DNA of 64,000 bases from Pseudoxanthomonas sp. PXM01 (GCF_014851815.1 NZ_JACVAJ010000001.1:496001-560000); one strand, 5' to 3'. Counted from the stretch's first letter, positions 16,201-25,905 are shown. Translations and numbers: made by a program. The notes: generated by a model from the letters alone, not told the origin.

Positions 16201-17211
16201 ATGCTGAAGATCGACACCCACGCGCATTTCCTGCCCCGCGACTGGCCCGACCTCGCGGCCAAGTACGGCGACCTGCGCTTCCCGGTGATCCACCACGGCG
16301 ACGACGGTCGCCACCGCATCTACAAGGACGGCAAATTTTTCCGGGAAATCTGGCCCAAGACCTGGGATCCGGAAGAACGCATCGCCGACTACGCCCGGTT
16401 CGGCGTGCAGGTGCAGGTCATCAGCACGGTGCCGGTGATGTTCAGCTACTGGGCCAAGCCGCATCACGCGCTGGAACTGCACCAGGCGCTCAACGACCAC
16501 ACCGCTGTCGCATGCCGCGACTATCCACGCCACTACGCGGGCATCGGCACCGTGCCGCTGCAGTCGCCGCGCTTGGCGGTGCAGGAACTGGAACGCTGCA
16601 TGGACCAGCTGGGCCTGCAGGGCGTGCAGATCGGCAGCCACGTCAACGACTGGAACCTGGATGCGCCGGAGCTGTTCGAGTTCTTCCAGGCCGCGAGCGA
16701 ACTGGGCGCTGCGATCCTGGTGCACCCCTGGGACATGATGGGCGCCGCCTCGATGACGAAGTACTGGCTGCCCTGGCTGGTCGGCATGCCGGCCGAGCAG
16801 TCGCGTGCCGCGTGCAGCCTGATCTTCGGCGGCGTGCTGGAACGCCTGCCGGAACTGAAGGTCTGTTTCGCGCATGGCGGCGGCAGCTTCCCCTACACCA
16901 TCGGCCGCATCGAGCACGGCTTCAACATGCGGCCGGACCTGGTGGCCACCGACAACCCGCGCAATCCGCGCGACTATCTGGGCCGCGTCTACTTCGATTC
17001 CTGGGTCGCCGATCCGCGCGCCCTGCGCTACCTGCTGGACACCGTCGGCCACGAGCGCGTGATGCTCGGCACCGACTACCCGTTCCCGCTGGGCGAGCAG
17101 GAACCCGGTGCCGGCATCGCCGCGCTTGGCCTGGATGCATCCCAGGAAGCGCGTCTTTACCACGGGACCGCGCTTGAATGGCTCGGCCTGCCGGCATCGA
17201 GATTCGCATGA
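16201..17211 (+). CDS. nbaD: 2-amino-3-carboxymuconate-6-semialdehyde decarboxylase (ACMSD)
   Basis: Zinc-dependent amidohydrolase-fold decarboxylase that turns ACMS into 2-aminomuconate semialdehyde, diverting it from quinolinate. Zinc and catalytic residues: H7 and H9 (DTHAHF), H175 (LVHPWD), H225 (AHGGGSF), D292 (GTDYPF). 336 residues, the usual size. The open frame extends upstream to 15913, but ATG 16201 starts the conserved MLKIDTHAHFLP. TACAAT lies six bases before this ATG with no Shine-Dalgarno, so a leaderless start is possible in addition to readthrough from the upstream genes. Confidence 0.95.
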   Translation: MLKIDTHAHFLPRDWPDLAAKYGDLRFPVIHHGDDGRHRIYKDGKFFREIWPKTWDPEERIADYARFGVQVQVISTVPVMFSYWAKPHHALELHQALNDHTAVACRDYPRHYAGIGTVPLQSPRLAVQELERCMDQLGLQGVQIGSHVNDWNLDAPELFEFFQAASELGAAILVHPWDMMGAASMTKYWLPWLVGMPAEQSRAACSLIFGGVLERLPELKVCFAHGGGSFPYTIGRIEHGFNMRPDLVATDNPRNPRDYLGRVYFDSWVADPRALRYLLDTVGHERVMLGTDYPFPLGEQEPGAGIAALGLDASQEARLYHGTALEWLGLPASRFA

Positions 17212-17269
17212 CCTCCCTTCCGCACCGGTGGCATACCGCCGGCACCGTTCCACCTGATCCGACGCACCC

Positions 17270-18544
17270 ATGACCGACCCGTTGTCCCGTACCCACATCA
17301 TCGCCCTTGACGCCGCCGATCCCCTGCGTGCGATGCGCAATGAATTCCTGATTCCCCGCCACAAGCACAACGACCAGATCTACTTCTGCGGCAATTCGCT
17401 GGGCCTGCAGCCGAAGGGCGCACGCGTCCACCTCAACGAGGCGCTGGACAAGTGGGCGAACGAAGCCGTCGAAGGCCACTTCACCGGCAACGCGCAATGG
17501 ATGACCTACCACGAGCTGGTGCGTGAACCGCTCGCGCGCGTGGTCGGCGCCGAGCCGGCCGAGGTGGTGGCCATGAACACATTGACCACCAACCTGCACC
17601 TGATGATGGTCAGTTTCTACCGCCCCACCGCGGAGCGGCCGGCGATCCTGATGGAAGCCGGCGCCTTCCCGTCCGACAGGCACGCGATGGAGTCGCAGGT
17701 GCGCTTCCACGGTTTCGACCCGGCGACCGACCTGATCGAAGTCGAGCCGGACCAGCCCGACGGCACGCTGTCGATGGCGGCGATCGAACGCGCCATCGCC
17801 GAGCACGGCCCACGCCTGGCGCTGGTGCTGTGGCCCGGCATCCAGTACCGCACCGGGCAGGCGTTCGACCTGAAGGAGATCGCGCGCCTTGGCCATGCGC
17901 AGGGCGCCGTTGTCGGTGTCGACCTGGCGCACGCGGTCGGCAACCTGCCGCTACAGCTGCACGACAGCGGTGTCGACTTCGCCGTGTGGTGCCACTACAA
18001 GTACCTGAACTCGGGTCCCGGCGCGGTGGCAGGCTGCTTCGTGCATGCGCGTCATGCGAACACCGACCGGCCGCGGTTCGCCGGTTGGTGGGGCCACGAG
18101 AAGGAAACCCGCTTCCGCATGGGCCCCGCCTTCGTGCCGACGCCCGGTGCCGAGGGCTGGCAACTCAGCAACCCGCCGATCCTCGGGCTAGCGCCGCTGC
18201 GTGCGTCGCTGGAGCTGTTCGAGAAGGCCGGCGGCATGGAGGCGATCCGGACCAAGTCGTTGAAGATCACCGGCCTGCTTGAGGCACTGATCCAGGCGCG
18301 GCTATCGGACGTGCTGCAGATCATCACGCCAGCGGACACGGCGCAGCGTGGCGCGCAGCTGTCGTTGCGCGTGATCGGCGGCCGCGAGCGCGGGCGCGAA
18401 CTGTTCGAGTACCTGCTGTCTGTCGGAACGGTCGGCGACTGGCGCGAACCGGACGTGATCCGCATCTCGCCCGCCCCGCTCTACAACCGCTACATGGACG
18501 TCCACCGCTTCGTCGAGGAAGTCGAGACGTGGCGGGGGTTCTGA
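17270..18544 (+). CDS. kynU: Kynureninase
   Basis: PLP enzyme cleaving (3-hydroxy)kynurenine to (3-hydroxy)anthranilate and alanine. PLP lysine K244 (CHYKYLNSGPG), cofactor aspartate D218 (VVGVDLAHA) and the N-terminal FCGNSLGLQPK are present; 424 residues, full length. It follows ACMSD by 58 bases and precedes kmo by 15, giving the order ACMSD-kynU-kmo and completing the route from kynurenine. Confidence 0.97.
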   Translation: MTDPLSRTHIIALDAADPLRAMRNEFLIPRHKHNDQIYFCGNSLGLQPKGARVHLNEALDKWANEAVEGHFTGNAQWMTYHELVREPLARVVGAEPAEVVAMNTLTTNLHLMMVSFYRPTAERPAILMEAGAFPSDRHAMESQVRFHGFDPATDLIEVEPDQPDGTLSMAAIERAIAEHGPRLALVLWPGIQYRTGQAFDLKEIARLGHAQGAVVGVDLAHAVGNLPLQLHDSGVDFAVWCHYKYLNSGPGAVAGCFVHARHANTDRPRFAGWWGHEKETRFRMGPAFVPTPGAEGWQLSNPPILGLAPLRASLELFEKAGGMEAIRTKSLKITGLLEALIQARLSDVLQIITPADTAQRGAQLSLRVIGGRERGRELFEYLLSVGTVGDWREPDVIRISPAPLYNRYMDVHRFVEEVETWRGF

Positions 18545-18559
18545 TCCGGAGACACGACC

Positions 18560-19930
18560 TTGGGCATTGAAGCGCCACGCCACATCACCATCATCGGCGC
18601 CGGCCTCGCCGGCGCGCTGCTGGCCACGCTGATGGCGCGCGCCGGCTGGCGCGTGGACGTGTTCGAGAAGCGCGGCGATCCCCGCGTGCAGGGCTACGCC
18701 GGAGGTCGCTCGATCAACCTCGCGCTGACCGAGCGCGGCCGGCATGCGCTGCGGATGGCCGACGCCGACGATGCGGTGATGCGGCAGGCCGTGATGATGC
18801 GTGGCCGCATGGTGCATGCGTTGGACGGACGGCTGCAGCTGCAGCGGTACGGCCGCGATGACTCCGAGGTGATCTGGTCGATCCATCGCGGCGACCTGAA
18901 CATCACGCTGCTGGATCTGGCGGAGAACGCTGGCGCCGCCCTCCACTTCGATCGCCGCCTGAACGCCGTCGATTTCGATGCGTCCGTCGCCCACTTTGCC
19001 GACGAGCAAAACGGGGGCGTCCATGCCGTCGCGTTCACCGCCCTGGTAGGCGCCGATGGCGCGGGGTCGTCGCTCCGGGGCGCCATGCAGCGTCGGGAGG
19101 ATCTCGGCGAACGCACCGAGTTCCTCGACCATTCCTACAAGGAACTGGAAATCCCGCCGTCCGCCGAGGGCGGCTTCATGATGGAGCCCAATGCGCTGCA
19201 TATCTGGCCGCGTGGGCACTATATGTGCATCGCGTTGCCGAACGACGAGCGAACGTTCACGGTGACGCTGTTCCTGCCCAACCAGGGCGACCCCAGTTTC
19301 GCCAGCGTGCGCAACGGCAGAGAGGCGAAAGCGCTGTTCCTGCGCGATTTCGCCGATGCCGTGCCGTTGATCCCCGAGCTGGAGCAGGACTGGGAAGCCA
19401 ACCCCACGGGCCTGCTCGCCACGCTGTACCTGGACCGCTGGCATCTCGGAGGCCAGGCGGTGCTGCTCGGCGATGCCGCGCACGCGATGGTGCCGTTCCA
19501 TGGTCAGGGCATGAACTGCGCCTTCGAGGACTGCGTCTCGCTGTCCCGCCACCTGCAGGCCTCTGGCGACCTCGCCAACGCATTCGCCGCCTTCGAGGCC
19601 GAGCGCAAGCCGAACGCGCTCGCCATCCAGGAGATGGCGCTGGAAAACTACGTAGAGATGCGCGACAAGGTGGACGACAGCGGCTTCCTGCTGCAGCGCG
19701 AACTGGAGCTGGCCTTGCAGCAACGTCATCCGCAACGCTTCGTCCCGCATTACACGATGGTCAGCTTCATGCGCATTCCGTACGCGCTGGCGCAGTATCG
19801 CAGCCACGTGCAGCGCGACCTGCTGGTGCGGCATACCGCCGGACGTGCATCGCTCGACGGCGTCGACTGGCCGGCGGTGGATGCGGATGTGCATGCGCAG
19901 CTGCCGCTGCTGGAGGAGGCCGAGGGGTGA
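18560..19930 (+). CDS. kmo: Kynurenine 3-monooxygenase
   Basis: FAD-dependent aromatic hydroxylase making 3-hydroxykynurenine with NADPH and O2. FAD-binding GAGLAG (13-18), the RSINLALTERGRHALR segment, and the second FAD motif GDAAHAMVPFHGQGMNCAFE near residue 308. 456 residues. The start codon is TTG, preceded by GGAG; the sequence APRHITIIGAGLAG starts at the right distance from it. The C-terminus carries hydrophobic residues but no clear membrane anchor. Its stop overlaps the GTG start of sbcB (GTGA). Confidence 0.96.
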   Translation: MGIEAPRHITIIGAGLAGALLATLMARAGWRVDVFEKRGDPRVQGYAGGRSINLALTERGRHALRMADADDAVMRQAVMMRGRMVHALDGRLQLQRYGRDDSEVIWSIHRGDLNITLLDLAENAGAALHFDRRLNAVDFDASVAHFADEQNGGVHAVAFTALVGADGAGSSLRGAMQRREDLGERTEFLDHSYKELEIPPSAEGGFMMEPNALHIWPRGHYMCIALPNDERTFTVTLFLPNQGDPSFASVRNGREAKALFLRDFADAVPLIPELEQDWEANPTGLLATLYLDRWHLGGQAVLLGDAAHAMVPFHGQGMNCAFEDCVSLSRHLQASGDLANAFAAFEAERKPNALAIQEMALENYVEMRDKVDDSGFLLQRELELALQQRHPQRFVPHYTMVSFMRIPYALAQYRSHVQRDLLVRHTAGRASLDGVDWPAVDADVHAQLPLLEEAEG

Positions 19931-21366
19931 GCGCAAGCTTTCTCTTCTATGATCTCGAAACCTTCGGCGCGGACCCGCGTCGCAGCCGCCTTGCACAGTT
20001 CGCGGCGGTACGCACGACCCCTGCTCTCGAAGTGATGGACGAGCCGATCAGCTTCTTCGTGCAGCCGGCGGACGATCTGCTGCCCTCGCCCATCGCCACG
20101 CTGATTACCGGCATCACGCCGCAGCGTGCCGTGCGCGAGGGCGTCAACGAGGCCGAGGCCTTCGCCCGCATCGCCGACGAAATGAGCCGGCCGGAGACCT
20201 GTACGCTGGGCTACAACAGCCTGCGCTTCGACGACGAGTTCGTGCGCCATGGCCTGTTCCGCAATTTCCACGAGCCGTATGAGCGCGAATGGCGTGGCGG
20301 CAACTCGCGCTGGGACCTGCTCGACGTGATGCGGTTGATGCACGCCCTGCGGCCTGACGGCATCGTCTGGCCCAAGCGCGACGATGGTGCCACGTCGTTC
20401 AAACTGGAGCAGCTTGCCCTCGCCAATCGCGTACGTGACGGCGATGCGCACGAAGCACTGTCCGACGTCTACGCCACCATCGGCCTGGCCCGGCTCATGC
20501 GGCAGTCGCAGCCGCGCCTCTGGGAGTACGCCCTGCAGTTGCGCGACAAGCGCTTCGCCGCGCGCCTGCTCGACACGACGGCCATGCTGCCGGTACTGCA
20601 TGTATCCCAGCGCTATCCCGCGCACCGGCTGTGCGCGGCACCGGTGCTGCCGCTGGCCCGGCATCCGCGCATCGACAACCGGGTGGTGGTGTTCGACCTG
20701 GACAGCGACCCGACGCCACTGCTGTCGATGTCGCCGGAGGACATCGCCGACCGCCTATACACCCCGGCCGCGGATCTGCCGGAGGGCGAACAGCGCATCC
20801 CGCTGAAGGAAGTCCATCTGAACCGCGCGCCGGCACTGGTCGCCTGGTCGCACCTGCGGCCAGCGGACATGGACCGCCTCGGCATCGACCCGGCACGCTG
20901 CGAGCGGCATGCCGCGATGCTGCGAGAAGCGGGTCCGGATCTGGCGGAAACCGTGCGTCGGGTGTTCGCCAGCCAGCGGGCGTTCGAGGCCGGCGACGTG
21001 GATGGCTCGCTCTACGACGGCTTCCTCGCCGACGCGGACAAGCGCCGCTTCACCGACGTGCGGACCACGCCACCGGCGCTGCTGGGCGAACGCGACTTCG
21101 GCTTCCGCGATGCGCGCTTGCCGGAGCTGCTGTTCCGCTTCCGTGCGCGCAACTGGCCCGGCACCCTGTCCGCCGTCGAGCGCCAGCGCTGGGACGATTA
21201 CCGTCGCCAACGGTTGACGACGAACAGCGGCCTGTCGGAGTACAGCTTCGAGACCTTCGATGCCGAAGTCGCCCAGTTGCGGCAGGCCGAGGCCGGTAAC
21301 GCCGACCGATTGGCCCTGCTGGACAGGATCCAGCAGTGGCGCAACGAGCTCGAGGCCACCCTGTAA
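19927..21366 (+). CDS. sbcB: Exodeoxyribonuclease I
   Basis: 3'-5' exonuclease on single-stranded DNA, used in recombination and mismatch repair. Starts at a GTG overlapping the kmo stop (SASFLFYDLETFGADPRRSR); DEDD residues D and E are in YDLETFG, the later ones in YNSLRFDDEFVRH and AHEALSDVYATIGLA. The SH3-like and helical C-terminal parts follow. 479 residues against 475 in E. coli. The frame is open much further upstream, but that part is kmo in another frame. Coupling to kmo probably reflects gene packing only. Confidence 0.95.
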   Translation: MSASFLFYDLETFGADPRRSRLAQFAAVRTTPALEVMDEPISFFVQPADDLLPSPIATLITGITPQRAVREGVNEAEAFARIADEMSRPETCTLGYNSLRFDDEFVRHGLFRNFHEPYEREWRGGNSRWDLLDVMRLMHALRPDGIVWPKRDDGATSFKLEQLALANRVRDGDAHEALSDVYATIGLARLMRQSQPRLWEYALQLRDKRFAARLLDTTAMLPVLHVSQRYPAHRLCAAPVLPLARHPRIDNRVVVFDLDSDPTPLLSMSPEDIADRLYTPAADLPEGEQRIPLKEVHLNRAPALVAWSHLRPADMDRLGIDPARCERHAAMLREAGPDLAETVRRVFASQRAFEAGDVDGSLYDGFLADADKRRFTDVRTTPPALLGERDFGFRDARLPELLFRFRARNWPGTLSAVERQRWDDYRRQRLTTNSGLSEYSFETFDAEVAQLRQAEAGNADRLALLDRIQQWRNELEATL

Positions 21367-21425
21367 GCGGACATCGAGGGCAGCCTTGTCGGTTCCATGA
21401 CACCGGCGTGTCTAGAATGGCGGCC

Positions 21426-22112
21426 ATGGCCACCTATTTCTCCGATGCCAGTTTCAAGTTCCTGCGCGGGCTGGCGCGCCACAACGACAAGACCTGGTTC
21501 AACGACCACAAGGCGCAGTACGAAGACCACGTCCGCCAGCCGTTCCTGCGGCTGTTGACGGACCTGCAGCCGGAACTCGCCGCTGTCAGCCTGCACTTCC
21601 GTGCCGACCCCAAGACCGTGGGCGGCTCGCTGTTCCGCATCTACCGAGATGCGCGTTTCTCCAACGACAAATCGCCGTACAAGTCCTGGCAGGGCGCACG
21701 GCTGTTCCACGAACGCCACAAGCAGGTGCCCGCCCCGTCGTTCTACCTGCATCTGCAGCCGGGCGAGTGCTTCGTCGGCGCGGGTCTGTGGCATCCGGAG
21801 CCGGATACGCAGCGCCGTGTGCGCCAGTTCATCCTCGACAATCCCGGCAGCTGGAAGAAGGCCGCTCACGATCCCGCATTTCGTCGCCGCTTCGAGTTCG
21901 AGGAGAGCGAAAAGCTGGTGCGGCCGCCGCGCGGCTTCCCGGCCGACTTCGAGTTCATCGAAGACCTGAAGCATCGCAACTTCGTCTTCTGGCGTTCGCT
22001 GGACGATGCCACGATGACCGGGCCGCGCCTGCGACAGACGCTGGCCGGGGACCTGAAAACGCTGGGGCCGTTCGTGGATTACCTGTGCGCCGCGCTGGAC
22101 CTGGAGTTCTGA
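21426..22112 (+). CDS. DUF2461 (TIGR02453) family protein
   Basis: 228 residues, cytosolic. FLRGLARHNDKTWFNDHKAQ, IYRDARFSNDKSPYKS and GAGLWHPEPDTQRRVRQFI are the family signatures. The biochemical role of the family is unknown. Starts at 21426 or 21417; the first is chosen because a TAGAAT box ends seven bases before it. It is 60 bases after sbcB and is followed by the DUF2939 gene 16 bases later. Confidence 0.9.
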   Translation: MATYFSDASFKFLRGLARHNDKTWFNDHKAQYEDHVRQPFLRLLTDLQPELAAVSLHFRADPKTVGGSLFRIYRDARFSNDKSPYKSWQGARLFHERHKQVPAPSFYLHLQPGECFVGAGLWHPEPDTQRRVRQFILDNPGSWKKAAHDPAFRRRFEFEESEKLVRPPRGFPADFEFIEDLKHRNFVFWRSLDDATMTGPRLRQTLAGDLKTLGPFVDYLCAALDLEF

Positions 22113-22128
22113 TCCGCAGGACTCACCG

Positions 22129-22686
22129 ATGAAGGGCTCGCCGATGAAGAAGTGGCTCGTGGGAGGTGTCTTGCTGGCTGTGGTGCTGGGCATGGTGGCG
22201 TATGTCGTCGCCGGTCCCTACCTGGCCATCCACGGCATCCGCACCGCATTGGCCGAGCAGGACACGGCGAAGCTCGAACGGCACGTCGACTTCCCCGCGT
22301 TGCGCGTGAACCTGCGTGCGCAGGTGGAGGACTATCTGGCGCGCAAGGCGGGACCGGAGGTGTCGTCCAACCTGTTCGGGGCCGCTGCATTGTCCATCGC
22401 CAACCAGGTGCTCGGACGCGGCGTGGACACCCTGGTCACGCCGATGGGCATCGCGGCCGTGCTGCAGGGACGTGCGACATGGAAGCGCGCCATCGGTGAA
22501 ACCGTCGGCGGCGACACGTATGCCCCTGCAGTCCCGGCAGAACCGTTGAAGGAAGCCGAGCATCACTACGAGTCATTGTCACGCTTCACGGCGACCGTCC
22601 ATGACGAGAATGGCGAGCCGGTCGTCTTCGTCATCACGCGCCAGGGACTGCGCTGGCGGTTGACGGACATCCGGCTGCCGCTCTGA
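22129..22686 (+). CDS. DUF2939 family membrane-anchored protein
   Basis: 185 residues. Hydrophobic segment at about 9-30 (WLVGGVLLAVVLGMVAYVVA), then PYLAIHGIRTALAEQDTAKL, the DUF2939 signature, in a domain exposed to the periplasm. Family function unknown. AGGA precedes the ATG at 22129; a second ATG five codons later is possible. Convergent with the next gene, with only 20 bases between the stops and no hairpin. Confidence 0.85.
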   Translation: MKGSPMKKWLVGGVLLAVVLGMVAYVVAGPYLAIHGIRTALAEQDTAKLERHVDFPALRVNLRAQVEDYLARKAGPEVSSNLFGAAALSIANQVLGRGVDTLVTPMGIAAVLQGRATWKRAIGETVGGDTYAPAVPAEPLKEAEHHYESLSRFTATVHDENGEPVVFVITRQGLRWRLTDIRLPL

Positions 22687-22706
22687 CCCTGCGTGGAGAT
22701 GAGCGC

Positions 22707-23456
22707 TCAGGCATTCGCCGGCGATGCATCGGCCCACTCGGCGTCGGCGTCCGGCAACGCAAGACGGAACAGGTCGGCGACCGTGCGCATGCGGTCGAAG
22801 GCCGCGGCCTGCGTCGCTTCGTCGGGCTCACCCTGCAAGCCGTTGTCCCGCCATTGCTGGGTGAGGACCTGCTGCTTCTCGTAGTCATCCACCCGTGCGT
22901 ACCCGCTTATCCGCTCTATCCGCCGGGTCCAGCTGCTCTGCCAGTAGAAGTGGCGATGGTCGGCGAAGTACTCGCAGCACGACACGAAATACAACGGCCG
23001 TTGCGCGTGCTCCAGCACATCCAGCCCCTCCGTGATGGTGAATGCGTAGATGCGTGCGTCGTCGTGCGCGAAGCGGGTGCCCGGCACCAGCCTGAAACGC
23101 TCGGCATCGGCATCCTCCACCCATGCGCCGCGGCAGTAGACCCGCTCTTCGATACGCGCATAGTGCGGCGACAGCACCTGGAGACCATCGAAGGAAGCAC
23201 GCGGTACGCGCAGTACCCGGATCTTGTTGGGCAACCAGTAGCTCACGTAGTGCAGGTGGCCCCGGTCGGCGACATAGGCCCAGAAATCCGGTCCGTCGCC
23301 CCCGCAGGCGATGACACGGCAGGAAGCCGTGGATAGCCCGAGATCGTAGACCTTCCTTTCCATGATCCGCTCGCTTCCCCACTCGTGCCTGCAGTGGACC
23401 AGTTGCAGGCGCCCGTCCCGTTCTTCGAGGCACACGACACACCCCCACTTCAACAC
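22707..23456 (-). CDS. DKNYY-repeat-like protein, unknown function
   Basis: 249 residues, no signal peptide. Several degenerate DKNYY-type repeats (aspartate-rich strand followed by paired tyrosines or aromatic residues): SPHYARIEERVYCRGAWVED, RFAHDDARIYAFT and CEYFADHRHFYW. These domains are common in uncharacterised bacterial proteins, sometimes near polymorphic-toxin loci. GTG at 23456 is used; an ATG at 23363 (MERKVYDLG) is an alternative because GGAG lies too close to the GTG. The last 60 residues are acidic. Confidence 0.6.
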   Translation of the reverse strand: MLKWGCVVCLEERDGRLQLVHCRHEWGSERIMERKVYDLGLSTASCRVIACGGDGPDFWAYVADRGHLHYVSYWLPNKIRVLRVPRASFDGLQVLSPHYARIEERVYCRGAWVEDADAERFRLVPGTRFAHDDARIYAFTITEGLDVLEHAQRPLYFVSCCEYFADHRHFYWQSSWTRRIERISGYARVDDYEKQQVLTQQWRDNGLQGEPDEATQAAAFDRMRTVADLFRLALPDADAEWADASPANA

Positions 23457-23535
23457 TCCGCGAGGCTGCGAAGTGACTTGTGTTCAAGCAATCGGGGAGG
23501 TCTGCAGCGCCCGGACAGGGACGATGCGATGGGCG

Positions 23536-24444
23536 TCACGGATTCGCGACGCCGTGCGGTACGTGCCCCGCCGCCACATGGTGGCGGGCACTGTCGATAT
23601 TGTGCTGCGAGTCGTCGAAGAAGATGTCGGCGCCGAAGGCTTCCAGGAACGGCCCCTTGTGACGGCCGCCGAGGAACAGTGCCTCGTCGAGGCGCACGCC
23701 CCACTCGCGCAGCGTGCGGATCACACGTTCGTGCGCGGGTGCGGAGCGTGCGGTAACCAGCGCCGTGCGGATCGGCGAGCGCTCGTCCGCCGGGAATACC
23801 TGCTGCAACTGATGAAGTGCCGACAGGAAGTTGCGGAACGGGCCACCGGACAGCGGCTCGCGTGCGCGCTCCTGTTCGTGCCTGCCGAAGGCTTCCACAC
23901 CCTGCTCGCGCGAGATGCGCTCGCTCTCGTCGCCGAAGATGACCGCATCGCCGTCGAAGGCGATCCGCAACTGGTGCTCATGGCGCAGCTGTGGTGCACC
24001 GGCAGGCAGGATGGTGGCCGCCGCGATGCCGTGTTCCAGCGAGCGCCGCACCGAGTCCGGATTGGCCGACAGGAACAGATCGGTGCCGAACGGCTTTACG
24101 TAGGGCCAGGTCGGTTCGCCCGCAGTGAACGTGGCGCGCACGATGCCCAGGCCATAGTGCTGGATGGAGTTGAAGATGCGCAGCCCGGTATCGGCCGAGT
24201 TGCGCGACAGCAGGATCACCTCGACACGCGGCGTGTCGACGGACGCACCGGCATTCAGGGCCAGCAGCTTGCGTACGACCGGGAAAGCGATGCCGGGCGC
24301 CAGCACGTCGTCCTCGTGCGTGCGCTGGAAATCGGCATAGGCCTGTACGCCCTCGCGCTCATACAGCGCGTGGCTTTCTTCCAGATCGAACAGGGCGCGC
24401 GAGGTGACGGCGACGGTCAGCAGGCGGGGGGTGTTGTCGGCCAT
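23536..24444 (-). CDS. 5'-nucleotidase (cytosolic NT5C1-like family)
   Basis: 302 residues, HAD-like fold of the cytosolic 5'-nucleotidase type I family (PF06189). Visible HAD features: LLTVAVTSRALFDLEES (nucleophile position), VILLSRNSADTGLRIFNSI, FDGDAVIFGDESE, and ALFLGGRHKGPFLEAFGADIFFDDSQ with the C-terminal acidic pair. Expected to dephosphorylate nucleoside monophosphates such as AMP. ATG 24444 is preferred to the longer frame start at 24615, which would overlap the upstream secreted protein. Confidence 0.85.
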   Translation of the reverse strand: MADNTPRLLTVAVTSRALFDLEESHALYEREGVQAYADFQRTHEDDVLAPGIAFPVVRKLLALNAGASVDTPRVEVILLSRNSADTGLRIFNSIQHYGLGIVRATFTAGEPTWPYVKPFGTDLFLSANPDSVRRSLEHGIAAATILPAGAPQLRHEHQLRIAFDGDAVIFGDESERISREQGVEAFGRHEQERAREPLSGGPFRNFLSALHQLQQVFPADERSPIRTALVTARSAPAHERVIRTLREWGVRLDEALFLGGRHKGPFLEAFGADIFFDDSQHNIDSARHHVAAGHVPHGVANP

Positions 24445-24488
24445 GTGCACAGTATCGGCGATCCATGGCGCAGGAGGCGAGACAGCCC

Positions 24489-24977
24489 CTAGCTTCCGGG
24501 CGCCGCCGCGATACGCAGTTGCGCGGGCGGCCCACGGCGGTTGTCCGCGGTCACCGCGCGCACTTCCACCACCAGGTCGATGGGCGCCTGTTGCGCCGGC
24601 GGCCCATCGCGCCACAGGAACACGAATTCGCTGCGCCGGCCCTCCACCCGGCTCGACACGGCATCGCGGGGGAAGATCGCGAGCGCGTCGTCCCCCACCA
24701 CCCGGAACTCGAACCCGAGGTCACGCAGCTTGTAGTCCGTGCCCCGCGGCCACTCCACGCTCAACGTCAGCAAGCCGCTGGCGTCGCAGGACGCCCGGCC
24801 ATCGACGCCGCGCGTCAGGCTGACCAGTTCCAGCACCGGCGACTTCAGGCCGGCATCGTCCCTGACGGACGCCACCTGGCCCTTTGCAAAGGGCGCGACG
24901 CCGGTCGACAGGTTGCAGGCGGCCGCATCGGACACGGCCAGCAAGGCGCACAGCGCCACAGCGCACTTCAATGGCAT
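24489..24977 (-). CDS. Small secreted protein, unknown
   Basis: 162 residues. Signal peptide MPLKCAVALCALLAVSDAAA with likely cleavage before CNLSTG. ATG 24977 follows a GGGAGGGG ribosome site; a longer frame start at 25052 is less likely. The mature part is beta-rich, with KLRDLGFEFRVV and LVVEVRAVTADNRRGPP. A similar plan is seen in the protein at 41190-41717 (cysteine at the mature start, a SCD/SCA segment, KLRxxG, and a final VxAVT/VTPVS strand), suggesting distant paralogs. No function known. Confidence 0.7.
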   Translation of the reverse strand: MPLKCAVALCALLAVSDAAACNLSTGVAPFAKGQVASVRDDAGLKSPVLELVSLTRGVDGRASCDASGLLTLSVEWPRGTDYKLRDLGFEFRVVGDDALAIFPRDAVSSRVEGRRSEFVFLWRDGPPAQQAPIDLVVEVRAVTADNRRGPPAQLRIAAAPGS

Positions 24978-25096
24978 CGAAACCCCTCCCCGGGTGGATG
25001 CGAACCGAACCGCTACGGGGCGCTGGATAGCATGTGTGAGGTGACGCAGCAAGCCGCAATGCGGCGAAACCAGCCTGTCCGTCCGGACAATGCGAC

Positions 25097-25864
25097 TCAG
25101 GTCATGAACTGTTCGCTGAGGATGCGCTCTTCGAGGTTGTGTTCGCGATCGAACAACAGCGTCACCGTGCGATCGCGCGATTCCCGGATGGTCACCTCGA
25201 CCACGTCGCGGACTTCATGCGAGTCCGCGGTGGCGCTGACGGGTCGCTTGTACGGATCCAGCACGCGGAAACGCACTTCGGTGTCCGCTTTCAATATGGC
25301 GCCGCGCCAGCGGCGCGGGCGGAACGGGGCGATCGGCGTCAACGCGATGGTGTGCGAACCCAGCGGCAGGATCGGGCCGTGGGCGGAGAAGTTGTACGCC
25401 GTGCTGCCGGCTGGCGTGGCCGTCAGCACGCCGTCGCAGATCAGTTCGTCCAGCCGTGTCTCGCCATTGAGATCGATGCAGATGTGCGCCGCCTGCCGGG
25501 TCTGGCGCAGCAGCGACACCTCGTTGTATGCCAGCGACGAGGTCGACGTACCGGACTCGGTCAACGCCTGCATCTCCAGCGGACGCAGCTTGGCCGGCTC
25601 GGCCGCGCCGATGCGCTCGATGAGGCCGTCCGGACGATAGTGGTTCATCAGGAAACCGACGGTCCCCAGCTTCATGCCGAACACCGGCTTTCCCAGCGCC
25701 CCATGGCGATGCAGCGTCTGCAGCATGAAGCCGTCTCCGCCGAGCGCGCACAGCACGTCGGCCTGGTCGGGCGCGTGTGCGCCGTGTTCGCGCTGCAGCG
25801 TCGCCAATGCCTCCTGCGCTTCGGGCGTGGGACTTGCGAGGAAGGCGATGCGGGGGTCGGACAT
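25097..25864 (-). CDS. nadK: NAD kinase
   Basis: Phosphorylates NAD to NADP. Motifs: [10 protein letters not shown] (the GGDG ATP site), [38 protein letters not shown] substrate loop. 255 residues, the short form used by xanthomonads. ATG 25864 follows GGAG at good spacing; the frame could begin at 25876 (MEFRM) or further up, but those starts would lie nearer the gdhB terminator. It follows gdhB in the same direction but is separated by a strong terminator, so it probably has its own promoter. Confidence 0.94.
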   Translation of the reverse strand: MSDPRIAFLASPTPEAQEALATLQREHGAHAPDQADVLCALGGDGFMLQTLHRHGALGKPVFGMKLGTVGFLMNHYRPDGLIERIGAAEPAKLRPLEMQALTESGTSTSSLAYNEVSLLRQTRQAAHICIDLNGETRLDELICDGVLTATPAGSTAYNFSAHGPILPLGSHTIALTPIAPFRPRRWRGAILKADTEVRFRVLDPYKRPVSATADSHEVRDVVEVTIRESRDRTVTLLFDREHNLEERILSEQFMT

Positions 25865-25905
25865 CCGAAACTCCATCGTCGGGCCTGCACAGCGTACAGA
25901 AAAAA

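Noticed and set aside
19225..21366. A 713-codon frame that would fuse the sequence before sbcB to it
   Set aside because: The first 234 codons lie inside kmo in another frame; sbcB begins at the GTG at 19927 overlapping the kmo stop.
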